Shown here in pieces: positions 16,322 to 25,654 of a stretch of 64,000 nucleotides of DNA (within the stretch, counting starts at the first letter, position 1; every line of letters begins with the position of its first letter). The notes below the pieces were generated by a model, which searched no databases, was not told the DNA's origin, and was given only the letters and a program-made list of their open reading frames with translations. The stretch comes from Microscilla marina ATCC 23134 (GTDB lineage: Bacteria; Bacteroidota; Bacteroidia; Cytophagales; Microscillaceae): positions 1-64,000 of the forward strand of contig NZ_AAWS01000009.1 in NCBI RefSeq assembly GCF_000169175.1, given 5' to 3'. A program made the position numbers and the translations under genes.

Positions 16322-17782
16322 ATGAATAACTTAAAAAGCATATTTTTGTTACTTTGGGTGTTGCACCAGGCTGCTGGTGTAGCACAAGCTCAAAATGAAC
16401 TGACTGACTTTCTTGACAAGGCATTTCATAAACAAAGACGAGATGCCCTAAGGCAACTGATGCCTGCCAAATCAGTAGCAGTGTTTTTTGCCAACCCCGT
16501 ACGCAATCGTGCCAACGATGTAGAATATGTGTATCATCAAGACCCAGAGTTTTATTACCTGACAGGCTATCGTGAACCCCATGCCTTGTTATTGATTTTT
16601 AAAGAAGCACAAACCAGCGCCACAGGCGACAAGTACAACGAAGTGTTATTTGTACAGCCCAAAAGTGCCTATATGGAAATGTGGACAGGACGACGGTTGG
16701 GTACCAAAGGGGCTAAAGAAAAATTAGGGTTTACCCAAGTATACAATAACGACAAGTTTCGGGGTTTCTCAATAGACTTTACCCGGTTTAATAAAGTGTT
16801 ACATTATCGTTTGCCCAACGATGTACGCAATGGAGGCTTGTACCGTTTGATACAACAGTTTAAAAGTAAATCAAAAATGCAGACTGGACAGGCAGAACGC
16901 CCTAAAAACGATCCTAATAATAATTTGGATACCAAAACTTTACATCGCTTCATGTCACAGCTGCGGGAAACTAAAACCGAGGAGGAGTTGATCTTGCTTA
17001 AAAAAGCCATTTTTATTTCGGCCATAGCCCAAAAAGAAGTAATGAAAGCAATGAAGCCCCAGATGTCAGAAAGCGAAGTACAAGGTATTCATGAATATGT
17101 ATTTAAAAAGTACGGAGCAGAGTATGAAGGTTACCCTTCTATTGTAGGGGCTGGACACAATGGCTGTGTGTTGCATTACATTACCAATAACAAGCCTAAA
17201 TTAGGCAATGATTTGGTTTTGATGGACCTAGGGGCAGAGTATCATGGGTATTCAGCAGATGTAACCCGTACTATTCCTGCAAATGGCAAGTTTAGCAAAG
17301 AGCAAAAAGCCATTTATGATTTAGTGTATAAAGCACAAGAAGCTGGTTTTAAACAGTGTAAAGTAGGCAACGCATTTAATGATCCCCACCGTGCCGCAGT
17401 AAAAATAATTAATAAAGGCTTAGCTGAACTAGGTATCATTGCCAGTGCTACTACCCATCACCGATACTTTCCGCATGGTACTTCGCATTATCTGGGGTTA
17501 GATGTACACGACAAAGGACGCTATGGAACATTTAAACACAACACAGTGATTACGGTAGAACCTGGTATTTATATACCTGAGGGCAGCCCTTGTGATAAAA
17601 AATGGTGGGGCATAGCAGTGCGTATAGAAGATGACATATTGATTACCAACAAAGGCTGGGTAAACTTGTCGGCAATGGCTCCCCGCAAATCGGATGAAAT
17701 AGAAAAAACGATGGCGAAAAAAAGCCCTTTTGATGAAATAAAACTACCTGATTTGAATGAGTTGATCAAGAAGAATAAATAA
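16322..17782 (+). CDS. Secreted Xaa-Pro aminopeptidase (M24B)
   Basis: 486 residues. A signal peptide (about 1-23, AQAQ) is followed by an N-terminal creatinase-like AMP_N domain (about 27-200; FYYLTGYREPHALLL) and a pita-bread M24 catalytic domain. All five metal ligands are present: Asp302 (VLMDLGAEYHG), Asp313 (SADVTRTIP), His389 (HGTSHYLGLDVHD), Glu413 (VEPGIYIPEG) and Glu436 (VRIEDDILIT). It removes N-terminal residues before proline. The signal peptide places it in the periplasm or outside, unlike cytoplasmic PepP, so a nutritional role on peptides is likely. Monocistronic with its own terminator. Confidence 0.95.
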   Translation: MNNLKSIFLLLWVLHQAAGVAQAQNELTDFLDKAFHKQRRDALRQLMPAKSVAVFFANPVRNRANDVEYVYHQDPEFYYLTGYREPHALLLIFKEAQTSATGDKYNEVLFVQPKSAYMEMWTGRRLGTKGAKEKLGFTQVYNNDKFRGFSIDFTRFNKVLHYRLPNDVRNGGLYRLIQQFKSKSKMQTGQAERPKNDPNNNLDTKTLHRFMSQLRETKTEEELILLKKAIFISAIAQKEVMKAMKPQMSESEVQGIHEYVFKKYGAEYEGYPSIVGAGHNGCVLHYITNNKPKLGNDLVLMDLGAEYHGYSADVTRTIPANGKFSKEQKAIYDLVYKAQEAGFKQCKVGNAFNDPHRAAVKIINKGLAELGIIASATTHHRYFPHGTSHYLGLDVHDKGRYGTFKHNTVITVEPGIYIPEGSPCDKKWWGIAVRIEDDILITNKGWVNLSAMAPRKSDEIEKTMAKKSPFDEIKLPDLNELIKKNK

Positions 17783-17788
17783 ATTACA

Positions 17789-17826
17789 CACAAAGAACCG
17801 ATGCTTCAAAGCATTGGTTCTTTGTG
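17789..17826. terminator. Bidirectional intrinsic terminator
   Basis: 16-bp stem CACAAAGAACCGATGC (17789-17804) / GCATTGGTTCTTTGTG (17811-17826) with a single G-U pair, between the convergent aminopeptidase and paraoxonase-like genes. Confidence 0.88.
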
Positions 17827-17827
17827 C

Positions 17828-18916
17828 TTATTTGGGTAAACTATCTTTAGTTGTTGGTTTCATTTTACACCACAAAACCTTTTTATCAAATACTCCACCA
17901 ATCAATAAATGATCTTTGTATGCCACCGCAGCACTTGAACCTGACAAGCTATTCCCGTTGTTGAGGTACACTTCTTTTACTTCATAAATACCCTCCTGTT
18001 GATATATAATTTCAATGACTTGGGAGGGTGATTTTTTCTGACTATCTTTTTGGTGAGCCACAAAAGCAAAAAGCTTAGGGTGACACCCTAGCCATAAATG
18101 ACCTTTTTCGTCCAACTCTATATTATCTACACCAGTATGTACCTTAATCGTTTCTACCAACTCTAGTGTGTGGTCAGGTTGGCGAGTATATACTATCACC
18201 TCACCATTGGTAGGAGAGGCAACAAAAATCATTTTCTTGTTAGAACTAATATTTATCCCGTTGGCGTAAGCAATACCAGAAGTAGCCACCTTCATTGTTT
18301 TGCCATCATAGAAGTTGACCGAGCCTAACGGCAACTTAAGGTAGTCTTCCATAGTTCGGAGCCAGCCTTTGAGGTATCGATGGTCATTGGTTACATAAAA
18401 CTGCCGTTCACCTACTGCTACTACGTCATTGGGTGAGGTCATCAAATTGTGTTGTATACTTTCAAGGTAAACAAGTTGGGTGTCCCGAATCTCAAATTTT
18501 TCTATAGTTTGATGGGTGTTTAGTTTGGAGTGGTTTACCACAAATAGTAGTTCTTTGCCAGAAGAGGTTCTAAAATAACTCATGCCATGCGGGTGAAACT
18601 CTCGCTTAAAGTCAGGCAACATGTTGACAGGTGTTGCATCAGGTTTTTTAAGGTCTAAATAATAGATACTACCTGGAGTAGGGGTAGGCTTGCCAGCCAA
18701 TGTAGTACGGCGCTTATCTACTGACAAATACGCAACCTCTTTTTGTCGGTTGATAATGATGTCTTCTGCACCTCCAGCTGTTTTAACTACTTTTTCTGAT
18801 CCGGCAAAGTGGGGTTTGATGCTTTTAAACACACCCGCGTCGTACAGTGTCTTGATTACCAGTAAAACCAAAAAAAATAAAGCAAATGTTAAGACCCTAC
18901 TTATAATTTTTTTCAT
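17828..18916 (-). CDS. Membrane-anchored paraoxonase/SMP-30-like beta-propeller protein
   Basis: 362 residues with one N-terminal membrane anchor (about 5-27) and then a six-bladed propeller. Features of the arylesterase/paraoxonase group: HPHGMSYFR (catalytic-type His), SPNDVVAVGERQFYVTNDH, ANGINISSN, DNIELDEKGHLWLGCHPK and a final SGSSAAVAYKDHLLIGGVF. The Asn/Asp residues in these motifs match the calcium-site ligands of PON proteins. Likely a lactonase or esterase facing the periplasm; substrate unknown. Divergent from the subtilase gene. Confidence 0.85.
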   Translation of the reverse strand: MKKIISRVLTFALFFLVLLVIKTLYDAGVFKSIKPHFAGSEKVVKTAGGAEDIIINRQKEVAYLSVDKRRTTLAGKPTPTPGSIYYLDLKKPDATPVNMLPDFKREFHPHGMSYFRTSSGKELLFVVNHSKLNTHQTIEKFEIRDTQLVYLESIQHNLMTSPNDVVAVGERQFYVTNDHRYLKGWLRTMEDYLKLPLGSVNFYDGKTMKVATSGIAYANGINISSNKKMIFVASPTNGEVIVYTRQPDHTLELVETIKVHTGVDNIELDEKGHLWLGCHPKLFAFVAHQKDSQKKSPSQVIEIIYQQEGIYEVKEVYLNNGNSLSGSSAAVAYKDHLLIGGVFDKKVLWCKMKPTTKDSLPK

Positions 18917-19265
18917 AAGGATTGAGTTATTTTACAGTAATAAGTTTGTTCAAAGTTAACAAATACACCTTTTTTTAATGTTAAAAAGTGAAGCAAAGAA
19001 TTAATTGAATAAAATGAAATAACTACATTCATTATAATTTAGTTGTTGACACATTCCTAAACAAAACAGAAATAATAAATTAATCCAATGAAACAAACAG
19101 CCATGTCGTTTAATGAAGCAGGTTATTTTTGTAGTTTTACTCAGCAAGGGTAAATCGTAAAAAAATGTGTTATGTACAATGAAAAATCTCGTGCATAAAC
19201 AAATTATTTTTGCAAGATTGCTTAATTCGTTATATTATAATTAATAACATTCAAATAGCATATAT
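18917..19265. promoter_or_regulatory. Divergent promoter region (paraoxonase-like / subtilase)
   Basis: A 349-bp AT-rich non-coding region between divergent genes. Two TATTTTTG sequences on the plus strand (19124-19131 and 19205-19212) match the TAnnTTTG -7 consensus; the second lies 53 bp before the subtilase ATG. No -33 TTTG at the expected distance. No gene seen. Confidence 0.35.
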
Positions 19266-20936
19266 ATGAAGTTGAAAAGCATTGTTTTACTGGGCTTAAT
19301 CATAGCACAGGTAGGCATAGTTTCGGCAAAAACGCCTACATCTAAAAAATCTACTCCGAAAACCTATCTTATTTATAAGAATTCACAGCTTTATTGGATC
19401 ACTAATGGCGATACCACCAAAAAAGCTCCCAAAAATTGGTTTAACCTAGATGAAAAAAAAGACCAGGTACGGGGAATAAGCACCGAGCTTGCTTATAAGA
19501 AGTTGTTGCGCAGAAAAAAATCTAAAACTGTCATTGTAGCAGTCATTGACTCAGGAATAGACACTAAACACCCTGACCTTAAAGGTAAAATATGGGTAAA
19601 CAAAAAAGAAATCGCAGGCAATGGCAAAGATGATGACAATAATGGTTATGTAGACGATATCAACGGTTGGGACTTTATTGGCGGTAAAGATGGTAAAGAC
19701 GTAGATGCTGACACTTATGAAGTAACACGTGAGCTTGTTCGTCTGGAGAAAAAATTTGCCAATGTAGATGCGGAAAAACTAGATGATAAACAAAAAGAGG
19801 AATACAAGTATTTCTTAAAAGTAAAGAAAGCTTACCAAAAGCAATACATGGAGGCTCGCCAAGGCTATAGTATTTTGCGTAAAATTTGGGAAGGATATCA
19901 ACTGTTGCAGAAAGAGATGGGTAAAAAAGATTTTACCAAAAAAGACCTGAAAGAATTTAAAAGTGAGAAGGAAGAGATAAACCGGGCAAAACAAATGTTA
20001 AATTTTGCTACAGCCAATGGCATCCCTCTTAATCAACTTGAGGCGGTGTTTAAGCAGTATGAGTCTATGTATAAGTATGGGGTAAACAAAGAGTTTGATC
20101 CCCGTTCTATTGTAGGAGATGATTATAGTAAACTGAATGAAAAAGGGTATGGCAACAACGAAGTACAAGGACCTGATGCTGACCATGGTACTCACGTTGC
20201 TGGTATCATTGGCGCCAATAGAAAGAATAAGATTGGCATGAAGGGAGTAGCCGAAAATGTGAAAATTATGGTGTTGAGAGCAGTGCCCAACGGCGATGAA
20301 CGTGACAAAGATATAGCCAATGCAATTCGTTATGCAGTAGACAACGGAGCCAGAGTAGTAAATATGAGTTTTGGTAAGGCATACTCTCCTCATAAGGCGT
20401 ATGTAGATGCAGCTGTAAAATACGCAGAAGAAAAAGGCGTGCTATTGGTGCATGCAGCGGGTAATGACCACGCCAATCTTGATGAAACCCCAAATTTTCC
20501 GAATAAAATGTTTAAGGAGTCGGGTAAGTCTGCAACCAACTGGATTGAGGTAGGAGCCTCGTCTTGGGGGGATGAAAAAAACTTTGTTGGGAATTTTTCT
20601 AACTATGGCAAAACTACAGTAGATGTTTTTGCCCCTGGTGTAGCCATTTATTCTACTACCCCCGACAATAAATATGCAGACCATGATGGAACCAGTATGG
20701 CAGCGCCGGTAGTATCAGGAGTAGCGGCTTTGTTGATGTCTTACTTCCCTAAACTGTCAGCAACAGATGTAAAAGAAATTATCTTGAAATCTTCGGTAAA
20801 ATATACTGACAAAGAAATAAACAAGCCTGGTGGTAAAAGCAGTATTGTATTCAGTGAACTGTCGGTTACAGGTGGGATTGTAAACGTATACCAAGCAGTA
20901 AAAATGGCAAAGAAATGGAAACCTAAGAAGAAGTAA
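19266..20936 (+). CDS. Secreted S8 subtilisin-like serine protease with helical insert
   Basis: 556 residues with a signal peptide (about 1-21). The catalytic triad is Asp95 (AVIDSGIDTKHPDL), His307 (HGTHVAGIIG) and Ser477 (DGTSMAAPVVSG); the oxyanion Asn is Asn400 (HAAGND). Between Asp and His lies an insert of about 150 residues (150-300) rich in Lys, Glu and Tyr and clearly helical, preceded by an Asp/Asn-rich stretch (GKDDDNNGYVDD) that may bind calcium. There is no C-terminal T9SS sorting domain, so it probably stays periplasmic or on the membrane. Substrate unknown. The neighbouring terminator is shared with rnc. Confidence 0.95.
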   Translation: MKLKSIVLLGLIIAQVGIVSAKTPTSKKSTPKTYLIYKNSQLYWITNGDTTKKAPKNWFNLDEKKDQVRGISTELAYKKLLRRKKSKTVIVAVIDSGIDTKHPDLKGKIWVNKKEIAGNGKDDDNNGYVDDINGWDFIGGKDGKDVDADTYEVTRELVRLEKKFANVDAEKLDDKQKEEYKYFLKVKKAYQKQYMEARQGYSILRKIWEGYQLLQKEMGKKDFTKKDLKEFKSEKEEINRAKQMLNFATANGIPLNQLEAVFKQYESMYKYGVNKEFDPRSIVGDDYSKLNEKGYGNNEVQGPDADHGTHVAGIIGANRKNKIGMKGVAENVKIMVLRAVPNGDERDKDIANAIRYAVDNGARVVNMSFGKAYSPHKAYVDAAVKYAEEKGVLLVHAAGNDHANLDETPNFPNKMFKESGKSATNWIEVGASSWGDEKNFVGNFSNYGKTTVDVFAPGVAIYSTTPDNKYADHDGTSMAAPVVSGVAALLMSYFPKLSATDVKEIILKSSVKYTDKEINKPGGKSSIVFSELSVTGGIVNVYQAVKMAKKWKPKKK

Positions 20937-20956
20937 GTTCCATATAGAATAAATTA

Positions 20957-20998
20957 TTTAAAAAGCCTCGTAAAATTAGTTTTGCGGGGCTTTTTAAA
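20957..20998. terminator. Bidirectional intrinsic terminator
   Basis: TTTAAAAAGCCTCG (20957-20970) pairs with CGGGGCTTTTTAAA (20985-20998), with one wobble and a 14-nt loop, between the convergent subtilase and rnc genes. Confidence 0.88.
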
Positions 20999-21023
20999 TG
21001 TAAAAATCTTATTTACATAAGCC

Positions 21024-21770
21024 TTATGGCCTACTGCTAAGTTTAAGGGTGCGACAGGTTTTTTCGGCGGCAGCTTGTTCTGCCTTCTTCTTACTAAAGC
21101 CTGAGCCTTTGGCTACTGGCTCATCATCTATAATGACCTGGGCTATGAATTGACGTTGGTGTTTGGAACCTTCTTCTCTAACAATTTCAAATTTAAGGTC
21201 ACGATTGTTTTTTTGTGCCCACTCGATGATAATGCTTTTATAGTTTTGGTTATTTTCTATAATATCATCCAGGTCGAGGTGACCCAGCACAATTTTTCTG
21301 ACAACAAATTTACGGCAGTAATGAAAGCCTTTGTCTAGGTATACAGCACCTACTAAAGCCTCCAGAGCATCACCCCCCATTGACTTGTAAGTAAAGTTGC
21401 TTTTGGGGTTACCCTCATATCGAATCAAGTCTTGTATGCCCATTTTGCGGGAAAGTTGATTCAATGACTCACGGTTAACGATACGCGCACGTATTTCGGT
21501 TAAGAAGCCTTCTTCTTTGAATGGGTATTTTTTGAATAGATAGTCGGCAACTATAGCTCCCAAAATGGCATCGCCTAAATATTCCAGCCGCTCGTTCGAT
21601 TCCTTAAATCCATCTTGCAGCGATTTGGATGCCGATGTATGACTTAGGGCAAGTTGATAAAGAGCAAGGTTAAACGGCTTGTGTCCTATGATTTGCTTGA
21701 TAGCTATGGCAAGCCGTTTTTCTTCTTTGGAATGTTTACGAAGTAGTTTAGATAGAAATCTAAAAATCAC
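21024..21770 (-). CDS. rnc: Ribonuclease III
   Basis: Double-strand-specific endoribonuclease for rRNA and mRNA processing. The signature ERLEYLGDAIL is at residues 60-70 (Glu63 and Asp67 among the metal ligands); the second pair is Asp134 and Glu137 in GGDALEALVGAVYLD. A C-terminal double-stranded RNA-binding domain (about 178-246; GSGFSKKKAEQAAAEKTCRTL) completes it. Length 248. The start is GTG at 21768-21770, and its first base is the last base of the fabF TAG stop codon, so translation is coupled. The acpP-fabF-rnc order is a known arrangement in Bacteroidota. Confidence 0.97.
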   Translation of the reverse strand: MIFRFLSKLLRKHSKEEKRLAIAIKQIIGHKPFNLALYQLALSHTSASKSLQDGFKESNERLEYLGDAILGAIVADYLFKKYPFKEEGFLTEIRARIVNRESLNQLSRKMGIQDLIRYEGNPKSNFTYKSMGGDALEALVGAVYLDKGFHYCRKFVVRKIVLGHLDLDDIIENNQNYKSIIIEWAQKNNRDLKFEIVREEGSKHQRQFIAQVIIDDEPVAKGSGFSKKKAEQAAAEKTCRTLKLSSRP

Positions 21771-23023
21771 TACATTTCTAATTTTTTAAATATTAAAGAA
21801 AAGTTATGACCTCCAAAACCAAACGTGTTACACAAGACATAGTTTACTTCTCGTTCTTGTGCTTTGTTGAATGTAAAATTCAACTTTTGATCAAACTGTT
21901 CATCACCAGTTACATGATTAATAGTAGGTGGAACTGTTTGGTGTTTGATGGCTAAGATACTTGCTACTGCCTCTATGGCACCAGCTGCACCTAGCAGGTG
22001 TCCGGTCATTGATTTGGTAGAGCTTATATTCAGATTATATGCGTGCTCTCCAAACACTTTTTGAATGGCTATAGCTTCACTTAAGTCTCCCAAAGGAGTA
22101 GAAGTGCCATGGACATTGATATAATCTATAGCTTCGGGTGCAATGCCTGCATCATTTAATGCATCTTTCATCACATTAATAGCTCCCAAACCTTCTGGAT
22201 GGGGGGCTGTAAGATGGTAAGCGTCTGAAGACATTCCTCCACCTACTAACTCGGCATATATAGTAGCACCTCTAGCTTTGGCGTGTTCGTATTCTTCTAG
22301 TATAAGAGCACCCCCACCTTCTCCCATAACAAAACCATCTCGGTCTTTATCGAAAGGGCGTGAGGCCGTTTCAGGAGAATCATTTCTTTGCGAAAGCGCT
22401 TTTAGGGCATTAAAACCACCTATACCTGATTCAGTAATAGCTGCTTCTGAACCACCAGATACTGCTAAATCAATTCTACCCAAACGGATATAATTGAAAG
22501 CATCTACCATGGCGTTGGTTGCCGAAGCACAAGCCGAAACAGTTACGTAGTTTGGACCTCTAAAACCATATTTGATAGATATATGACCTGCGCTTAGGTC
22601 AGCAATCATCTTAGGAATAAAAAACGGATTAAACCTTGGAGTTCCATCTCCTTTGGCAAACTCTGAGACTTCATCCTGAAATGACTTCAAACCTCCAATG
22701 CCCGCTCCCCATATTACACCAACTCTATCTTTATTGATTTTGTCAAGGTCAAGTTGAGCGTCTTTGATTGCTTCTTCACTGGCAACCAAAGCATAGTGGG
22801 CAAATTTATCCATGCGGCGGTGTTCGCGGCGGTCAATGTGGTCATTGACATTGAAGTTTTTTACCTCGCAGGCAAATTGAGTTTTGAATTTTTCAGCGTC
22901 AAAATTAGTAATTGGAGCAGCCCCGCTTACCCCATTTTTCAACCCATCCCAGAAATCTGATACAGTGTTACCAATAGGAGTAAGTGAGCCTAATCCAGTT
23001 ACTACAACTCTTCTTAAATTCAT
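21770..23023 (-). CDS. fabF: 3-oxoacyl-[acyl-carrier-protein] synthase II
   Basis: Condensing enzyme of type II fatty acid synthesis that elongates acyl-ACP with malonyl-ACP. The Cys-His-His triad is Cys165 (TVSACASATNAM), His305 (INVHGTSTPLGD) and His342 (KSMTGHLLGAAGA). 417 residues, cytoplasmic dimer by family. It follows acpP by 16 bp and overlaps rnc by one base, giving an acpP-fabF-rnc operon. The two His residues distinguish it from chain-length factors and KAS III. Confidence 0.97.
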   Translation of the reverse strand: MNLRRVVVTGLGSLTPIGNTVSDFWDGLKNGVSGAAPITNFDAEKFKTQFACEVKNFNVNDHIDRREHRRMDKFAHYALVASEEAIKDAQLDLDKINKDRVGVIWGAGIGGLKSFQDEVSEFAKGDGTPRFNPFFIPKMIADLSAGHISIKYGFRGPNYVTVSACASATNAMVDAFNYIRLGRIDLAVSGGSEAAITESGIGGFNALKALSQRNDSPETASRPFDKDRDGFVMGEGGGALILEEYEHAKARGATIYAELVGGGMSSDAYHLTAPHPEGLGAINVMKDALNDAGIAPEAIDYINVHGTSTPLGDLSEAIAIQKVFGEHAYNLNISSTKSMTGHLLGAAGAIEAVASILAIKHQTVPPTINHVTGDEQFDQKLNFTFNKAQEREVNYVLCNTFGFGGHNFSLIFKKLEM

Positions 23024-23039
23024 AAACAGAGTTTATTTT

Positions 23040-23276
23040 TTACTTAACGTTCTCTTCTAAGTAGGTGATAGCGTGCCCCACAGTAGCAATGTTTTCAGCA
23101 TGATCGTCAGGAATAGAAATTTCAAATTCTTTTTCAAATTCCATGATCAGTTCAACAGTATCAAGAGAGTCGGCACCTAAATCGTTTGTGAAACTTGCTT
23201 CCTGAGTAACTTCTGACTCTTCTACACCAAGTTTGTCAATGATGATATTTTTAACTTTTTGTGCGATATCTGACAT
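23040..23276 (-). CDS. acpP: Acyl carrier protein
   Basis: 78-residue acidic four-helix protein. The phosphopantetheine attachment serine is Ser37 in [15 protein letters not shown]. It carries acyl intermediates for FabD, FabF and the other enzymes of fatty acid and lipid A synthesis. First gene of the acpP-fabF-rnc operon. The N-terminal [17 protein letters not shown] is typical. Confidence 0.98.
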   Translation of the reverse strand: MSDIAQKVKNIIIDKLGVEESEVTQEASFTNDLGADSLDTVELIMEFEKEFEISIPDDHAENIATVGHAITYLEENVK

Positions 23277-23707
23277 TTTTCAATAATAGTTTAGTTAAAA
23301 AACTTTGCAAAGAAATACATTAAAAATAATATTATCAAACAATTTTATCGATTCATGATTTGTTTTGCTGGAAATTGAAGGAATGTTAATTTTAATTCTC
23401 TTTTCTTACTAATTTGGCTTTTGCTGAGCAAATTCTCTTTTTGGTGTGGTAGATAGTGGATTTTGGTAGGGCAGTGATCAGCAACTCTTTAAGTACAATG
23501 TCTATTGAAAGCAGGCTTTTGCGCTTAAAGGGTTTATGCAGGTGATTCAGTGCTGTTTAAAACCCAATTTCTGGCAGTATTACCAATATATTGTAATGGT
23601 TTGCCAAAATAGAGGCACTATTTGCTCAAAATTTAGTGCATATTGCCATCCAATAACACAATTGGAAAACGCTTAAAACAAAATTCAAACACATTTAATC
23701 ATTTAAA
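23277..23707. promoter_or_regulatory. Divergent upstream region of acpP and pyk
   Basis: 431 bp of non-coding DNA between divergent housekeeping genes; both promoters must lie here. I see no convincing paired -7/-33 motif, RNA element or ORF. Confidence 0.45.
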
Positions 23708-25135
23708 ATGAAACCATTTTTTAACAAAACAAAAGTAATTGCTACTGTAGGTCCTGCAATTAATACCAAAGAGAAACTTCTTGAGATGGTATTGGCTGGT
23801 ACAGATGTGTTTCGTTTAAATTTTTCGCATGGATCACACGATGAGCATAAGAAGGTGATTCAGTACATCAGAGAATTAAACAAGGAACATAACCTGAACA
23901 TTTGTATTCTTCAGGATTTGCAAGGACCTAAAATACGCTTGGGGGAAGTAGCTTCTGATCAGGAAATATTGAAACCCGGCAAAAAAGTAGTGATTACCAA
24001 TGAGCCTGTCAAGTCTACCGCAAAACGTATATATACTACATACAAAGGCTTGATTAAAGATGTAAAGCCTGATGACCAGATTTTGATAGATGACGGTAAG
24101 ATTGAGCTAAAGGTAATAGAAATCAAAGACAAAGAAGTAGTAGCTGAGGTAATATATGGAGGACAGCTTAAGTCTAAAAAAGGGATTAACTTGCCAAGTA
24201 CTGCTATTTCTTCCCCTTCGTTAACCGAAAAAGACACCAAAGATCTGATGTTTGGCTTGGCGCAAGGGGTAGACTGGATTGCTTTGTCTTTTGTGCGTTC
24301 GCCAATAGATGTATTGTTGCTTAAGCATATTATCAAACAGCAAGGCAAAGAAACTAAAGTAATTGCCAAAATAGAAAAGCCAGAAGCAATCTCTCAGATT
24401 GACGAAATTATAGAAGCTACCGATGCTATCATGATCGCCCGTGGTGACTTAGGGGTAGAGGTGAAAATAGAGGAGGTTCCCATTATTCAAAAAATGGTGG
24501 CGTACAAGTGTCGCCAGGCAGGTAAACCCGTGATCATTGCTACCCAAATGCTGGAGAGTATGATTGATAACCCACGTCCAACCCGTGCCGAAACCAATGA
24601 TATTGCCAATGCGGTAATGGACGGGGCTGATACTTTGATGTTGAGCGGAGAAACTGCCGTAGGCAAATACCCTATAGAAACAGTGACAACCATGAACGAG
24701 ACTATTCGTATCATGGAGCAAAAAACAGAAAGCATTTACCACAAAAAAGAAGTGCTGCACCGTAAGTCACCTACTTTTTATAATGATAGTATTATAGCCG
24801 CTGCTTGTGTGTTGGCTCAAGATACGCACGCCAAGGGTATATTAGGCATGACACAGTCGGGGTATACTGCCTTTCAGGTAGCTCGTTTTCGCCCTAAAGC
24901 ACACATCTTTATTTTTACAGCAAACCGAAAACTGCTCAATCGCTTAAGTTTAGTATGGGGAGTAAGAGCTTTTTATTATGATAAGTTTACCTCTACCGAT
25001 GATACTTTTGACGAAGTGTTAGAGTTTTTGCAAACAGAAGAACACATCCAAAGAGGGGATATATGCATCAACCTGGCAAGTATGCCTATAGCCAAACGCC
25101 AACGAACCAATACTATTAAATTGTCTCAAATTTAG
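23708..25135 (+). CDS. pyk: Pyruvate kinase
   Basis: Glycolytic enzyme making pyruvate and ATP from PEP and ADP. Markers: KVIATVGPA with RLNFSHGSHDEH at the N-terminus, the B-domain lid (about 70-165), the Lys-containing signature VIAKIEKPEAI (about residues 220-230), MIARGDLGVEV for metal binding, and the TRAETNDIANAVMDGADTLM segment. 475 residues is normal. The C-terminal effector domain is present. Monocistronic with a hairpin terminator; divergent from acpP. Confidence 0.97.
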   Translation: MKPFFNKTKVIATVGPAINTKEKLLEMVLAGTDVFRLNFSHGSHDEHKKVIQYIRELNKEHNLNICILQDLQGPKIRLGEVASDQEILKPGKKVVITNEPVKSTAKRIYTTYKGLIKDVKPDDQILIDDGKIELKVIEIKDKEVVAEVIYGGQLKSKKGINLPSTAISSPSLTEKDTKDLMFGLAQGVDWIALSFVRSPIDVLLLKHIIKQQGKETKVIAKIEKPEAISQIDEIIEATDAIMIARGDLGVEVKIEEVPIIQKMVAYKCRQAGKPVIIATQMLESMIDNPRPTRAETNDIANAVMDGADTLMLSGETAVGKYPIETVTTMNETIRIMEQKTESIYHKKEVLHRKSPTFYNDSIIAAACVLAQDTHAKGILGMTQSGYTAFQVARFRPKAHIFIFTANRKLLNRLSLVWGVRAFYYDKFTSTDDTFDEVLEFLQTEEHIQRGDICINLASMPIAKRQRTNTIKLSQI

Positions 25136-25167
25136 AGAGAATGATACAATATAATTTATTAGATATG

Positions 25168-25209
25168 ATAATCCAGATTGAAACTGTGACAGGTTTTGGT
25201 CTGGATTAT
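25168..25209 (+). terminator. Intrinsic terminator after pyk
   Basis: ATAATCCAGA (25168-25177) pairs with TCTGGATTAT (25200-25209), followed by a T-run. Confidence 0.82.
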
Positions 25210-25654
25210 TTTTTATAAGAGGCTGATCAGGCCATTAAAAGATAATACACTTACTTAACCACTGATAACAATATAGTAACTTGCCTGAGGGGATAAAATA
25301 ACCCTTAGATACCTTGTACACTATGGTGTAGTAAATGACCAGAGTTCATTTTTATAAAATCAACCTATAGAGATCAAACTAAGATTAAAAATTTACCACA
25401 TATTACCCATTTTTACTCGCAAAAAAGACAAAGCCTTGTGCTTCACAAAATATTGGCGTAACATCTGTTTCCCACCTTTGCTCCCATAAAATTTACTTAC
25501 CCTTTTACACAAATGTAGTGTATGTGTTGACTGTGATTAGAGTATCGATACATACACTTATTAATGTTTGCCTAGGTTGTAAATGCGTGATAAACGACCT
25601 GTTGTTGTTGGTCACGAGCAACCTTGTAGTTTAAACTTAAACCTTATAAAACAG
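25210..25654. other. Intergenic region upstream of the PhoD-like gene
   Basis: About 445 bp of AT-rich DNA. It includes an in-frame extension of the phosphatase gene (from 25583) that I judge untranslated because a signal peptide begins at the downstream ATG at 25655. No other element recognised. Confidence 0.4.

Noticed and set aside
25583-25654. In-frame N-terminal extension of the PhoD-like protein
   Set aside because: The downstream Met begins a classical signal peptide (MKKFLLALALCL); 24 extra polar residues before it would block export.
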